NCBI RefSeq assembly: GCF_013403245.1
Contig: NZ_JACBNQ010000020.1
Span: 1 to 64,000, forward strand
Source of the DNA: Sedimentibacter hydroxybenzoicus DSM 7310
Lineage (GTDB): Bacteria; Bacillota; Clostridia; Tissierellales; Sedimentibacteraceae
Length of the DNA: 64,000 nucleotides
Direction: 5' to 3'
The notes beneath the pieces are model-generated. The model saw nothing but the letters and a program-made list of their open reading frames with translations, made no database searches and was not told where the DNA came from. The translations under genes and the position numbers were made by a program. Below are positions 41,594 to 50,187 of this stretch, in pieces; the first letter of the stretch is position 1; each line of letters begins with the position of its first letter.

Positions 41594-42895
41594 ATGGCAA
41601 ATATCTTAGTAATGCCTAAATTAGGTCTCACTATGAGTGAAGGCGTTATCTCAAATTGGAGGAAGCAAGAAGGAGATATAATAAAGAAAGGTGAAATTCT
41701 TTTCGACATTGAAACAGATAAATTAACAAATGAATATGAAGCGATAAATGAAGGCGTATTAAGAAAAATTTTAGTAAGCAGCGGAACAGTTCCTGTTTTA
41801 GCTCCGGTTGCAATTATAGGAGATGAGGATGAAGATATAACAGAATTATTAAATCAGACAGGTGCTGAAGAAGTTGAAAAAACAGAGTTAAAAAAAGATA
41901 ATAACGCTAAGCCGTCAACTGCGGCTGCAGTCACCGGAGGAAGAGTTAAAGCTTCCCCAAGAGCTAAGAAAATAGCTACAGAATTAGGTGTGGACATAAA
42001 TTTAATTAAAGGTACGGGACCGGATGGCTCTATAACTGAAAATGACATTAAAAATTATTCAGAGCAAGAAAAAGAAAATAAGAAAAAGGCATCACCTACA
42101 GCATTATTGGTAGCATATAACCTTGGAGTCGATATATCTAAAATTGATAAAGATGCTCGTATAATGAAGGATGATGTTATTAAATTTAAACTGAGTGAAG
42201 AACTTCAAAGGTTTGCGGATCCTCAGGAATTCAGAAAGCCGATGAGTGCAATGAGAAGGATTATCGCAAAAAGGATGCTTGAAAGCATGCAGATATCACC
42301 AACCGTTACCTTTAATATAAAGGTTGATATAACGGCAATGAAACAATTCAGGGAAGAAATAAAAGAAACAGCTAAAATATCATATAATGACATATTGGTA
42401 AAGGTTTTATCCAGAATTTTATTAGAATTTCCGCTATTAAACAGTTCGGTTGAAGAAAACGATATAATAATCAGAAATTACGTAAATATCGGGGTTGCCG
42501 TAGCACTTCCCGAAGGTCTTTTAGTACCTGTAGTTAAGTACGCCAACGTTAAAGGATTAAAAGAAATTTCCGAAGAAATAAAAACAATGGCTGAAAAAGC
42601 CAGGAATAACGAATTATCACCGGACGAGCTTACCGGCGGAACATTTACAATAAGCAATTTGGGTATGTATGGAATTGAATCATTCGCACCTATTGTAAAT
42701 CAGCCGGAAGTAGCTATACTCGGAGTAAATTCAATAAAGGAAGAAGCGGTAGTCGTTAATGGAGAATTAAAAATCAAGCCTATGATGAATTTAAGCCTAA
42801 CAGCAGATCATAGGGTGGTGGACGGAGCAGTAGCGGCAGAATTTTTAGCAAAATTAAAAGATTATGTCGAGAAGCCAGGACTTCTTTTGTTATAG
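41594..42895 (+). CDS. acoC: Acetoin dehydrogenase E2, dihydrolipoamide acetyltransferase
   Basis: A 433-aa core subunit. The lipoyl domain is at 1-80 with the lipoylated lysine K43 (ETDKLTNE). Two subunit-binding segments follow: VKASPRAKKIATELGVDINL at about 115-150 and KKASPTALLVAYNLGVDISK at about 160-195; the second is more diverged. The catalytic domain ends in SLTADHRVVDGAVAAEFL with the active-site histidine and aspartate. It transfers acetyl to CoA. Confidence 0.93.
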   Translation: MANILVMPKLGLTMSEGVISNWRKQEGDIIKKGEILFDIETDKLTNEYEAINEGVLRKILVSSGTVPVLAPVAIIGDEDEDITELLNQTGAEEVEKTELKKDNNAKPSTAAAVTGGRVKASPRAKKIATELGVDINLIKGTGPDGSITENDIKNYSEQEKENKKKASPTALLVAYNLGVDISKIDKDARIMKDDVIKFKLSEELQRFADPQEFRKPMSAMRRIIAKRMLESMQISPTVTFNIKVDITAMKQFREEIKETAKISYNDILVKVLSRILLEFPLLNSSVEENDIIIRNYVNIGVAVALPEGLLVPVVKYANVKGLKEISEEIKTMAEKARNNELSPDELTGGTFTISNLGMYGIESFAPIVNQPEVAILGVNSIKEEAVVVNGELKIKPMMNLSLTADHRVVDGAVAAEFLAKLKDYVEKPGLLLL

Positions 42896-42907
42896 GGAGG
42901 TGCTGCG

Positions 42908-44296
42908 ATGAAAATAGTAATTTTAGGAGGAGGTCCCGGTGGTTATGTTGCGGCTATACGTGCTGCACAATTGGGGGCTGAGGTAACTGTTGTTGAGAAG
43001 GATAAGGTAGGCGGAACTTGTTTAAACAGAGGCTGTATTCCGACAAAGGTTCTGCTGCATACCTCTGTTGAAATGGAAAATGTCAATAAAGAGTTTAAAG
43101 AAATAGGAATTGACATAAAAGGAGCCGAAATAAATTGGGAGCAGCTGCAAAGAAGAAAAGAAACAATTGTAAACAGATTAGTAGGAGGGGTAGAAACGTT
43201 ATTAAGAAGCAATAAGGTAACAAAAATAGCAGGCGAAGGAAGCTTTGTTAACAGCCGCCAGATAAAAATAAAAAGCGATGACGGTGAAATTATTTTAGAT
43301 TTTGACTACGCTATCATAGCAACCGGTTCAGCCCCTGTTATAATTCCGTTACCCGGGATAAATTTACCGGGGGTTATAACCAGTGATGAGGTTCTGTCTT
43401 TAAAAGAAATCCCCAAAAGTATGGTAATAATAGGGGGAGGAGTAATAGGGACAGAAATAGCCAGCATTTATTCTTCATTAGGCTGCAAGGTTTCCATAGT
43501 TGAAATGCTCCCCGACATAGTTTCAAATATGGATCAGGACATAGTAAAGCCGCTAAAGGATAAGCTGTTAAAAAATGGAGTTGAAATTTACAATAACACA
43601 AAGCTTGAATCAATTAATAATTCAAGCAATGGATTACAGCTAAATGTTTCTTCGTCTTCAGGAAAAATAACAATACAGGCAGAAAAGGTTCTTTTGTCTA
43701 TAGGCAGAAGACCGGTTACTGAAAACCTATCCTTAGAAAAAGCAGGAGTAACAACTGAAAAAGGAAGAGTAAAAGTTAATAAAAATATGAAAACTAATGC
43801 AGATAACATTTATGCTGTGGGAGACTGTACAGGAGGGGCAATGCTGGCTCATATATCATCAGCGCAAGGTATCGTAGCCGCAGAGCACATAATGAATAGA
43901 AAACCTCAAATTGATTTTAAAACAATACCATATTGTGTTTACACAAAGCCTGAGCTTGCAGGAGTAGGACTAACAGAAAAACAAGCAAAAGAAAGAGGTT
44001 ATGCTATAAAGGTTGGTATTGCTCCAATGTATATAAATGGGAAATCAATAATAGAAGGTGATACTGACGGTATAGCAAAGTACATTGCGGATGCTGACAC
44101 CGGAGAAATATTAGGTCTCCATATATCGGGACCGAGAGCAACCGATTTAATAGTTGAGGGAGCACTTGCCATCAGACTGGAAGCTACAATCGATGAAATT
44201 ACTTCTACGATACATGCCCATCCCACAGTAGGAGAAATTCTCCATGAAGCGGCTCATTCAACTTATGGAAATGCCATTCATATTCCTAAGAAATAA
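42908..44296 (+). CDS. acoL: Dihydrolipoamide dehydrogenase (E3)
   Basis: A 462-aa FAD enzyme that reoxidises the lipoyl group using NAD. FAD-binding GGGPGGYVAAIRAAQLG, redox disulfide C38-x4-C43 (GGTCLNRGCIPTK), NAD-binding GGGVIGTEIASIYSSLG and the C-terminal HAHPTVGEILHEA base region are all present. No N-terminal lipoyl domain is fused, unlike some clostridial versions. It closes the operon and has a terminator right after it. Confidence 0.94.
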   Translation: MKIVILGGGPGGYVAAIRAAQLGAEVTVVEKDKVGGTCLNRGCIPTKVLLHTSVEMENVNKEFKEIGIDIKGAEINWEQLQRRKETIVNRLVGGVETLLRSNKVTKIAGEGSFVNSRQIKIKSDDGEIILDFDYAIIATGSAPVIIPLPGINLPGVITSDEVLSLKEIPKSMVIIGGGVIGTEIASIYSSLGCKVSIVEMLPDIVSNMDQDIVKPLKDKLLKNGVEIYNNTKLESINNSSNGLQLNVSSSSGKITIQAEKVLLSIGRRPVTENLSLEKAGVTTEKGRVKVNKNMKTNADNIYAVGDCTGGAMLAHISSAQGIVAAEHIMNRKPQIDFKTIPYCVYTKPELAGVGLTEKQAKERGYAIKVGIAPMYINGKSIIEGDTDGIAKYIADADTGEILGLHISGPRATDLIVEGALAIRLEATIDEITSTIHAHPTVGEILHEAAHSTYGNAIHIPKK

Positions 44297-44302
44297 CTTA
44301 TT

Positions 44303-44334
44303 GTGACAGTTACAAAACACTGTCACTTTTTTTA
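44303..44334 (+). terminator. Terminator of the aco operon
   Basis: GTGACAGT (44303-44310) and ACTGTCAC (44319-44326) with an eight-base loop and seven Ts. Confidence 0.85.
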
Positions 44335-44426
44335 TTGTTGTAAGAATAATAATACTATAGTAAAATATAACAAATGATTAAGAAACTTAGATTTTCAGTA
44401 TTGAACAAGAAAGGGAAGTACAAAAG

Positions 44427-44969
44427 ATGCATAAAGAAAACACTTTGTTTTACAATAAACCTGATGACAGCGGCAGGCTGCAGAAGGAAATTTATACATA
44501 TGATTTATTAAATAAATTGAATATACGATTCGCAGGAATTGATCATCCTGAAGCAAAGACAATACAAGATTTGGGTAATACGGAATCTTTATTGGGAGTC
44601 AGTATAGCAAAGAATTTGTTTTTATGCAATTCCTCCAAGAAGGACTTCTATCTTTTGGTTATGCCGGGAGACAAAAAATTTCTGACTAAAGATTTGTCTA
44701 AGCAGATAGGAAGCTCAAGATTATCTTTTGCGGACGGTACATACATGGAGGTATTTTTAAATATTGCGCCGGGCTCTCTCAGTGTAATGGGTCTTATGTT
44801 TGATGAGAAACATAAAGTTAAATTGGTTATCGATAAAGATGTTTTAGAAAGCGAATATTTTGGATGTCACCCATGCGTAAATACTACAAGCTTAAAAATT
44901 AAAACATCAGACATTATAAATGTTTTTTTACCGTATACAGGTCATGAACCTGTTATAGTAGAGCTATAA
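44427..44969 (+). CDS. YbaK/ProX-type aminoacyl-tRNA deacylase
   Basis: A 180-aa stand-alone editing-domain protein. YDLLNKLNIRFAGIDHPEA, the strand AKNLFLCNSSKKDFYLLVMP with the conserved lysine, and GCHPCVNTTSLKIKTSDI are characteristic of the prolyl-tRNA synthetase-associated domain family. Members hydrolyse mischarged Ala-tRNA-Pro or related errors. The exact tRNA is not known. GAAAGGGAAG lies before the ATG. Confidence 0.88.
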   Translation: MHKENTLFYNKPDDSGRLQKEIYTYDLLNKLNIRFAGIDHPEAKTIQDLGNTESLLGVSIAKNLFLCNSSKKDFYLLVMPGDKKFLTKDLSKQIGSSRLSFADGTYMEVFLNIAPGSLSVMGLMFDEKHKVKLVIDKDVLESEYFGCHPCVNTTSLKIKTSDIINVFLPYTGHEPVIVEL

Positions 44970-44987
44970 TAAACACAGGGGGCTAAT

Positions 44988-45566
44988 ATGAAGCATTTAG
45001 GTACAAAGACAATTGAAACGGAAAGATTGATTTTAAGAAAATTTGAATTAACAGATATTGAAGATATGTATAACAATTTTGCTAATGATGATGATGTTAC
45101 GAGATATATAACCTGGCCTGCACATAAGAGTATCGAGGAAACAAAGAAGGTTGTACAAGGATACGTTAATGATTCCGAAAGAGATAATTACTATCATTGG
45201 TGTATTGTGCTCAAGGAAACAAATGAAGTAATCGGAAGTATAGGTGCGCCCAGAATGTTTGATGATTTGAAATTATTTGAGGTTGGATACGTTATAGGAA
45301 AAAGATTCTGGAACAAAGGAATTATGACTGAAGCAATGAAACCATTATTGAAGTTTTTCTTTGAAGAGGTTGGAGTAAATAGAATAGAAGCAAGACATGA
45401 CACTAAAAATCCCGGCTCCGGCAAGGTAATGGTAAAATCAGGAATGCAAATTGAGGGTATTTTACGGCAAGCTGGTAAAAATAATACAGGGATTTGCGAT
45501 TCGGCAATTTATTCAATATTAAAAGAAGATTACGAAAGAATGAACAAGAAAATTTTTAAAGCATGA
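44988..45566 (+). CDS. GNAT acetyltransferase (RimJ/RimL-like)
   Basis: A 192-aa N-acetyltransferase. [22 protein letters not shown] at the start, [27 protein letters not shown] (acetyl-CoA loop) and [22 protein letters not shown] are RimJ-type motifs. Such enzymes acetylate ribosomal proteins or small amines. It is the intact relative of the damaged copy at 55639. Preceded by GGGGG; 18 bases after the deacylase gene, so likely co-transcribed. Confidence 0.9.
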   Translation: MKHLGTKTIETERLILRKFELTDIEDMYNNFANDDDVTRYITWPAHKSIEETKKVVQGYVNDSERDNYYHWCIVLKETNEVIGSIGAPRMFDDLKLFEVGYVIGKRFWNKGIMTEAMKPLLKFFFEEVGVNRIEARHDTKNPGSGKVMVKSGMQIEGILRQAGKNNTGICDSAIYSILKEDYERMNKKIFKA

Positions 45567-45579
45567 AAAAAGGAGTACT

Positions 45580-46047
45580 ATGGATAAGAAAAAAATAGAA
45601 ATTGAAAAATACAATAAGCCTGTTGATGAGGAAATCAAGAAGAAGCTTACGAAAGAGCAATACAACGTAACACAACACAGTTATACGGAGCCGCCCTTTG
45701 ACAATGAATACTGGAGTAATAAAGAGAAGGGAATTTATGTAGATATAGTTACAGGCATGCCTCTTTTCGTATCTGCGGACAAATACGATTCCGGCTGCGG
45801 ATGGCCGAGTTTTACTAAGCCTATAGACAAAGATTTAATTGTATACAAAAGAGACAAATCCTTTGGCATGGAAAGAACAGAAGTAAGAAGCAGGAACAGC
45901 GATTCCCACTTAGGTCACGTTTTTAATGACGGCCCTGCTGAGGAAGGTGGATTAAGATACTGCATAAACAGTGCTTCCTTGAAATTCATACCGCTGTCGG
46001 AGATGGAGAAGGAAGGCTACGGAGAATTTGTTGAATTGATAAATTAA
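45580..46047 (+). CDS. msrB: Peptide-methionine (R)-S-oxide reductase
   Basis: A 155-aa enzyme that repairs methionine-R-sulfoxide. [33 protein letters not shown] and [11 protein letters not shown] are hallmark blocks; the catalytic cysteine is C128. The two CxxC zinc pairs of other MsrB types are absent, and the cysteine in SGCGWP is a likely resolving residue. An oxidative-stress gene in an anaerobe's accessory region. Confidence 0.94.
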   Translation: MDKKKIEIEKYNKPVDEEIKKKLTKEQYNVTQHSYTEPPFDNEYWSNKEKGIYVDIVTGMPLFVSADKYDSGCGWPSFTKPIDKDLIVYKRDKSFGMERTEVRSRNSDSHLGHVFNDGPAEEGGLRYCINSASLKFIPLSEMEKEGYGEFVELIN

Positions 46048-46058
46048 AGGAGCAACCT

Positions 46059-47120
46059 ATGAATAAATACGATGAAAGAAACATCATGTTTTCAAGAATG
46101 AATTATGAAGAGGGAAGCGAAATATATAACGATTATTACGGCAGAAACCCTCACATGAAGGAAATAGATGATTCATTAAGATTACTGCCTCAAATGGGAC
46201 AAGAAGGTTCTGTTATGCATGACATGATTAATTCACCGATAGTTGATTCAGCATTTAAATATTTGGGGGATATCAGGAAATTAAGTGAAGGAAAGCCTGC
46301 AGAAGACAAGGTAGAAGTTAATCCTGTATCTATGACTGAAAAATTAAAAGGTCTCGCTACGTTTTACAATGCTGCATTAGTGGGTATAACAGAGATGAAG
46401 GATTACCACTATTATTCCCACAGAGGCAGACATACGGAAAATTACGGTGAAGAAGTGACAAATAAACACAAATACGGAATAGTTTTTGCATATGCTATGG
46501 ACAATGAAATGATAATGAGGGCACCAAAGTTATCAGAGGCAATAGGAGTGGTAAAGGGATATGTGGAGGCAGCCACTATAGGTATGGTTCTTTCATACTA
46601 TATAAGAGAACTTGGATACGATGCAATGAATCATATGGACGGGAATTACCTGGTTGTTGCTCCTTTGGTAGCTATGGATGCAGGCATAGGTGAGTTTGGA
46701 AGAAACGGACTTATTGTAACTAAGGAATACGGACCATGCATCAGATTAGGTGTGGTAACTACGGATATTCCTTTGATACCTGACGAAAAACAGTGTTTTG
46801 GTGTGAAAGAATTTTGTACAGACTGCGGAAGATGTGCGAGGACATGCCCCGGTAAAGCAATTTCTAAAACAGATAGAGAGGAAAAGGACGGAGTTTTAAG
46901 GTGGAAAATAAATGCTGAGGAATGCTACAGGCGGTGGAGATGCTTAGGTACGGATTGTGCCATATGCATAGCTAACTGTCCGTTCACGTATGGTATATCG
47001 GAAGAATTAATATCTGAAATCAAAACATCAGGTGAGGTTCGGAGAAAGATATTAAAAGAATTCGACGAAAAGTATGGCGTGCGTCCTATAATCAGAGAAG
47101 ATGCACCGTGGTTAAGATAA
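46059..47120 (+). CDS. Reductive-dehalogenase-like Fe-S protein
   Basis: A 353-aa soluble protein with two Fe-S sites: C253-x2-C256-x2-C259-x3-C263-P and C289, C295/C300, C303, C307-P. Its core (FYNAALVGITEMKDYHYYSHRG, then YYIRELGYDAMNHMDGNYLV and GEFGRNGLIVTKEYGP) resembles the corrinoid-binding nitroreductase-fold domain of RdhA and epoxyqueuosine-reductase relatives. There is no Tat signal and no rdhB anchor, so it is not a respiratory enzyme. Substrate unknown. Follows msrB by 11 bases. Confidence 0.8.
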   Translation: MNKYDERNIMFSRMNYEEGSEIYNDYYGRNPHMKEIDDSLRLLPQMGQEGSVMHDMINSPIVDSAFKYLGDIRKLSEGKPAEDKVEVNPVSMTEKLKGLATFYNAALVGITEMKDYHYYSHRGRHTENYGEEVTNKHKYGIVFAYAMDNEMIMRAPKLSEAIGVVKGYVEAATIGMVLSYYIRELGYDAMNHMDGNYLVVAPLVAMDAGIGEFGRNGLIVTKEYGPCIRLGVVTTDIPLIPDEKQCFGVKEFCTDCGRCARTCPGKAISKTDREEKDGVLRWKINAEECYRRWRCLGTDCAICIANCPFTYGISEELISEIKTSGEVRRKILKEFDEKYGVRPIIREDAPWLR

Positions 47121-47165
47121 AGAAGTCAAAATTAATTAAATTAACTGACTGAAGAGGAAAATGGC

Positions 47166-47543
47166 ATGTTATTTATTGCAGGTATATATCAAAAAAGAGA
47201 AGAATTAGATTATTATGAACCAATAATGTGCAGCTGCTGTACCCAATACGGCAGATATGAAAGTTACATGGAATACAGTGTTTTTAGTTTTTTCTTCATA
47301 CCGCTATTTAAGTTTAACAAAAAGTTTTATGCAAGAACAACCTGCTGCAACAGCTTGTACCTGATAAAAAACAAAGAGAAAGGGCTGATGATGGAAAGAG
47401 GACAAGGACATAACGTCTTTCTGAAGGATAGTGACCTTGAACTGATGCATAAAGGAATTTGCAATTGTGATATGTGTCCAAATTGCGGCAGCCAAGTAAG
47501 CAAGGAACACAATTATTGCCCGAATTGCGGGAAAAGTCTATGA
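47166..47543 (+). CDS. Zinc-ribbon protein
   Basis: A 125-aa protein. A C-terminal zinc ribbon CPNCGSQVSKEHNYCPNCGK carries two CxxC knuckles; additional cysteines (CSCC near 22, CC near 59, CNCDMC near 99) suggest further metal binding. A central aromatic stretch FSFFFIPLFKFNKKFY may touch the membrane. Clostridial proteins of this type are common but unstudied. Its stop overlaps the start of the next small frame (ATGA). Confidence 0.75.
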   Translation: MLFIAGIYQKREELDYYEPIMCSCCTQYGRYESYMEYSVFSFFFIPLFKFNKKFYARTTCCNSLYLIKNKEKGLMMERGQGHNVFLKDSDLELMHKGICNCDMCPNCGSQVSKEHNYCPNCGKSL

Positions 47544-47668
47544 GTGAGGAAGATATGAAAAGAGATAAAAAACCGTGGTATAAAATTTGCCCGCCTTGAG
47601 TAATGATGTATATTCTGCTGTTTGCAGGATTTGGCATAGCATATTTAGTAAAATATCTATTTCAGTAG
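47540..47668 (+). pseudogene. Small membrane protein interrupted by in-frame TGA
   Basis: The frame begins at ATG 47540, overlapping the zinc-ribbon stop, and reads SEEDMKRDKKPWYKICPP, then TGA at 47597-47599, then in the same frame VMMYILLFAGFGIAYLVKYL before a TAG at 47666. A tryptophan codon (TGG) in place of TGA would give a natural 42-aa protein with a cytoplasmic head and one membrane helix. Most likely a fresh nonsense mutation; recoding is unlikely but not excluded. The next gene starts 11 bases after TAG. Confidence 0.6.
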
Positions 47669-47679
47669 GGAGTATAAAT

Positions 47680-48228
47680 ATGATTTTTGAGAAAAAAGAG
47701 GTAGTCTTGAAAAACGGTGCAAGCTGTATTTTACGGAGTCCGCTGATTGAAGATGCAGAAAGTATGATAGACTATTTAAAAACTACATCTGCAGAAACAG
47801 AATTCATGGTTCGCTATTCGGAAGAAGTCACTATGACTATTGAGGAAGAAGGAAGCATACTAAAAAGAATGATTGACAGTGAAAACAGCATCATGATCGC
47901 AGCATTTGTAGAGAATGAATTGGCAGGAAATGCAAGTATTAGCTGTGTGGGCGAAAGGATAAAATTATCTCATCGTGCAACATTCGGAATTGCTGTTAAG
48001 CAAAAGTTTTGGGGTATGGGAATAGGTGATATCCTGTTGTCCGAAATAATCGGTAAGGCCAAAGAAATTGGTTTTGAGCAAGTAGAACTTACAGTTGTAG
48101 AAAATAATAATAAGGCAATTAACCTTTATGAAAAGTTTGGATTCGTAAAATGCGGAGTTATACATAAAGCTTTTAAATTAAAGGATGGACGCTATTATGG
48201 AGAAATAATTATGATTAAATCACTGTGA
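47680..48228 (+). CDS. GNAT acetyltransferase
   Basis: A 182-aa N-acetyltransferase. FGIAVKQKFWGMGIGDILLSEIIGKA is the acetyl-CoA pyrophosphate loop, and EQVELTVVENNNKAINLYEKFGFVKCG is the classic C-terminal strand-helix. The start is ATG 47680 with GGGAG upstream; the longer frame from 47587 runs through the interrupted small gene. Substrate unknown. Confidence 0.9.
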   Translation: MIFEKKEVVLKNGASCILRSPLIEDAESMIDYLKTTSAETEFMVRYSEEVTMTIEEEGSILKRMIDSENSIMIAAFVENELAGNASISCVGERIKLSHRATFGIAVKQKFWGMGIGDILLSEIIGKAKEIGFEQVELTVVENNNKAINLYEKFGFVKCGVIHKAFKLKDGRYYGEIIMIKSL

Positions 48229-48267
48229 CAGTTGATATGTATTTCATTTCAACTGTCACGTTTTTAA

Positions 48268-48762
48268 CTAAATTTCATCTCTTGGATGAGGCGGTAAATT
48301 GACTACATTCTCGGGAAGAGGGTATTGTTGTGGAACTAATCTAAGCATATCAACATTAAATTTTGTTGTAATCCCTTCAAAAAGACGAATGTTGTTACAT
48401 CTGTACGGTGCAAAATTGGCAGCATTCACAGTGATATCATATGTTGTGAAATAATATTCCGGTCCTCTGATTAAACTTCCTAAAGGATGAGCAACCGGCA
48501 AATTTACTATAATAGGAGAATTACCGGTAGGTGTATTAAAAACAGGTATATCATTGTTTTCTTGTCTCGCATATATTGTTATTAATGCTCCGGGCACAGC
48601 AAATTCTCCACGGTCCGTAAATACAAAAACCTCCATAAAGCCTGTATTGCGATTAACCGGAACCTGAAATTCGTTCATAAAAACCTTGTCATCGAGATAT
48701 TTATTGGCACTATATATATTGTTTTGATAAACTTGCGGCATTTTATTAAATATATTATTCAT
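48268..48762 (-). CDS. Hypothetical protein, PPHPRD family (paralog 1)
   Basis: A 164-aa protein with no signal peptide. The central part (FMEVFVFTDRGEFAVPGALI, then YARQENNDIPVF) looks like a carboxypeptidase-regulatory or Cna-B-type beta sandwich, and YEFT-type strand YYFTTYDITVNAANFAPY follows. The last residues are PPHPRDEI. A second copy runs off the right window edge. AGGAGA precedes the ATG. Function unknown; such spore-former proteins are sometimes in coats, but this is a guess. Confidence 0.7.
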   Translation of the reverse strand: MNNIFNKMPQVYQNNIYSANKYLDDKVFMNEFQVPVNRNTGFMEVFVFTDRGEFAVPGALITIYARQENNDIPVFNTPTGNSPIIVNLPVAHPLGSLIRGPEYYFTTYDITVNAANFAPYRCNNIRLFEGITTKFNVDMLRLVPQQYPLPENVVNLPPHPRDEI

Positions 48763-48959
48763 TTCACTCTCCTGTTTCGATTATGTTCTCCCCAGCCGAT
48801 GGGCGGAGGAAATCTTAATTTATCTATATTTTATGTAAGAAAATTATAAAAGACACAATATGTTTTTTCTTAAAACAGCTTATACAATAATGTTTTGCTG
48901 TTTAATTCAATTATGTGGTATAATAAGGTAATTAATTTTATAGGTATTGGAGGAGAGCA

Positions 48960-49448
48960 ATGAAAAATTTAGTTGTGTATTATTCAAGAAGCAAAAACAC
49001 AGAAACGGCAGCTCAAGAAATATTAAAAGCAGTAGGTGGGGATGCTAAAAAAATTGAACTTATCAAGGATTGCAGCTTTGCAGGTGCAGCATTCAAAGCA
49101 TTGTTTGGATTGAAAGGTAAAGTTAAATCTATTGATTTTAATGTAAAAGACTATGACAATATATTTATCGGTTCTCCCGTATGGGCAGGTAAAAGCTCAA
49201 CACCGATCAATACATTTCTCAGCGATGTTGACCTTGCGGGCAAGAATGTATTTGTTTTCATCACACAAGCCGACGGCAAAACTCCATATCCTGTATACAA
49301 ATCAATTGCAGAACGTGTAGAATCAAAAGGAGGCAAGGTAATTGACAGCTTTTTTATAAAAACAGACATGAAAAATCCATTGACACCAGCACAGGCAGCA
49401 GAACCTGTTTCAGAGTGGATTAATAAGAATAGTGTTTACCTACAATAA
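48960..49448 (+). CDS. Flavodoxin-family protein
   Basis: A 162-aa protein with the FMN phosphate loop VVYYSRSKNTETAA, an aromatic-free FIGSPVWAGKSSTPINTFL block that binds the isoalloxazine, and VFVFITQADGKT. It is likely an electron carrier or NAD(P)H-dependent quinone-type reductase. TATAAT lies upstream (48924 region). GGAGGAG directly precedes the ATG. Confidence 0.88.
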   Translation: MKNLVVYYSRSKNTETAAQEILKAVGGDAKKIELIKDCSFAGAAFKALFGLKGKVKSIDFNVKDYDNIFIGSPVWAGKSSTPINTFLSDVDLAGKNVFVFITQADGKTPYPVYKSIAERVESKGGKVIDSFFIKTDMKNPLTPAQAAEPVSEWINKNSVYLQ

Positions 49449-49492
49449 TATATTGCTGAAATAGGGATAATTTAAATCATATAAATGAATTC

Positions 49493-50173
49493 ATGCTTTA
49501 TGACGGAAATATGCTTGCAGGATATGCGGGAATCGGCAGCTTTGGTGGAGAAGCATTAGAAGTTAACGGTATGGTGCATCCTGATTACAGAAAAAAAGGA
49601 ATTTTTACAAGGTTGTTTTCTTTGGTAAAGGATGAATTTTATAAGAGGAAATCCAATGAAATGCTTTTGCTAAGCGACAATAATTCTGCTGCAGGTATTG
49701 AATTTATTAAAAAGGCAGGCGGTGAATACCATCATTCAGAATACGATATGAATCTGGATATGGATGTAATAAATGAATTAAGGTTTGATGATTTAACTTT
49801 TAGAAAAATAATTTATAGCGATATAAGAAAAATTTCTGAGGCTGATTTTGAATTCCTTAATGAAAGTGATATTGAAGAATTATTATTATCACCTACTTAT
49901 ATTGTCGAAAAAGATGATGCTTTAATTGGAAAGACAAGATTAGAAATTAATGATAATATAGGAGGCATATACGGTCTCGAAGTTTTGCCTGAATATCGCG
50001 GTAAAGGTTACGGCAGAGAATTATTACTGCTGTCAATTATTGGATTAAAGGAAGGTAATGCTGAAGCAATTACCTTACAGGTCGAAACAAACAATAAAAA
50101 TGCTTTAAATCTGTATAAATCATGCGGTTTCAAAGAAAATTACACTATGGATTACTATAGCATTACTAAATAA
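49493..50173 (+). pseudogene. GNAT acetyltransferase, 5'-truncated
   Basis: A 226-aa frame with two GNAT halves: GMVHPDYRKKGIFTRLFSLV in the first and GLEVLPEYRGKGYGRELLLLS with TNNKNALNLYKSCGF in the second. There is no ribosome site at ATG 49493, and coding-like sequence (NLNHINEF) continues upstream only to a stop 36 bases earlier. About 50 N-terminal residues seem missing, so the first domain is incomplete. The second domain could still fold if expressed. Confidence 0.6.
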
Positions 50174-50187
50174 AGGATTATCAGGTA

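Noticed and set aside
36147-44296. Pyruvate or branched-chain dehydrogenase rather than acetoin dehydrogenase
   Set aside because: The presence of acoX and a sigma-54 AcoR-type activator with a -24/-12 promoter fits acetoin best.
47597-47599. TGA as a selenocysteine codon
   Set aside because: The residue follows CPP and leads into a membrane helix, with no redox motif; a tryptophan codon mutated to stop is simpler. Kept only as a checkable option.
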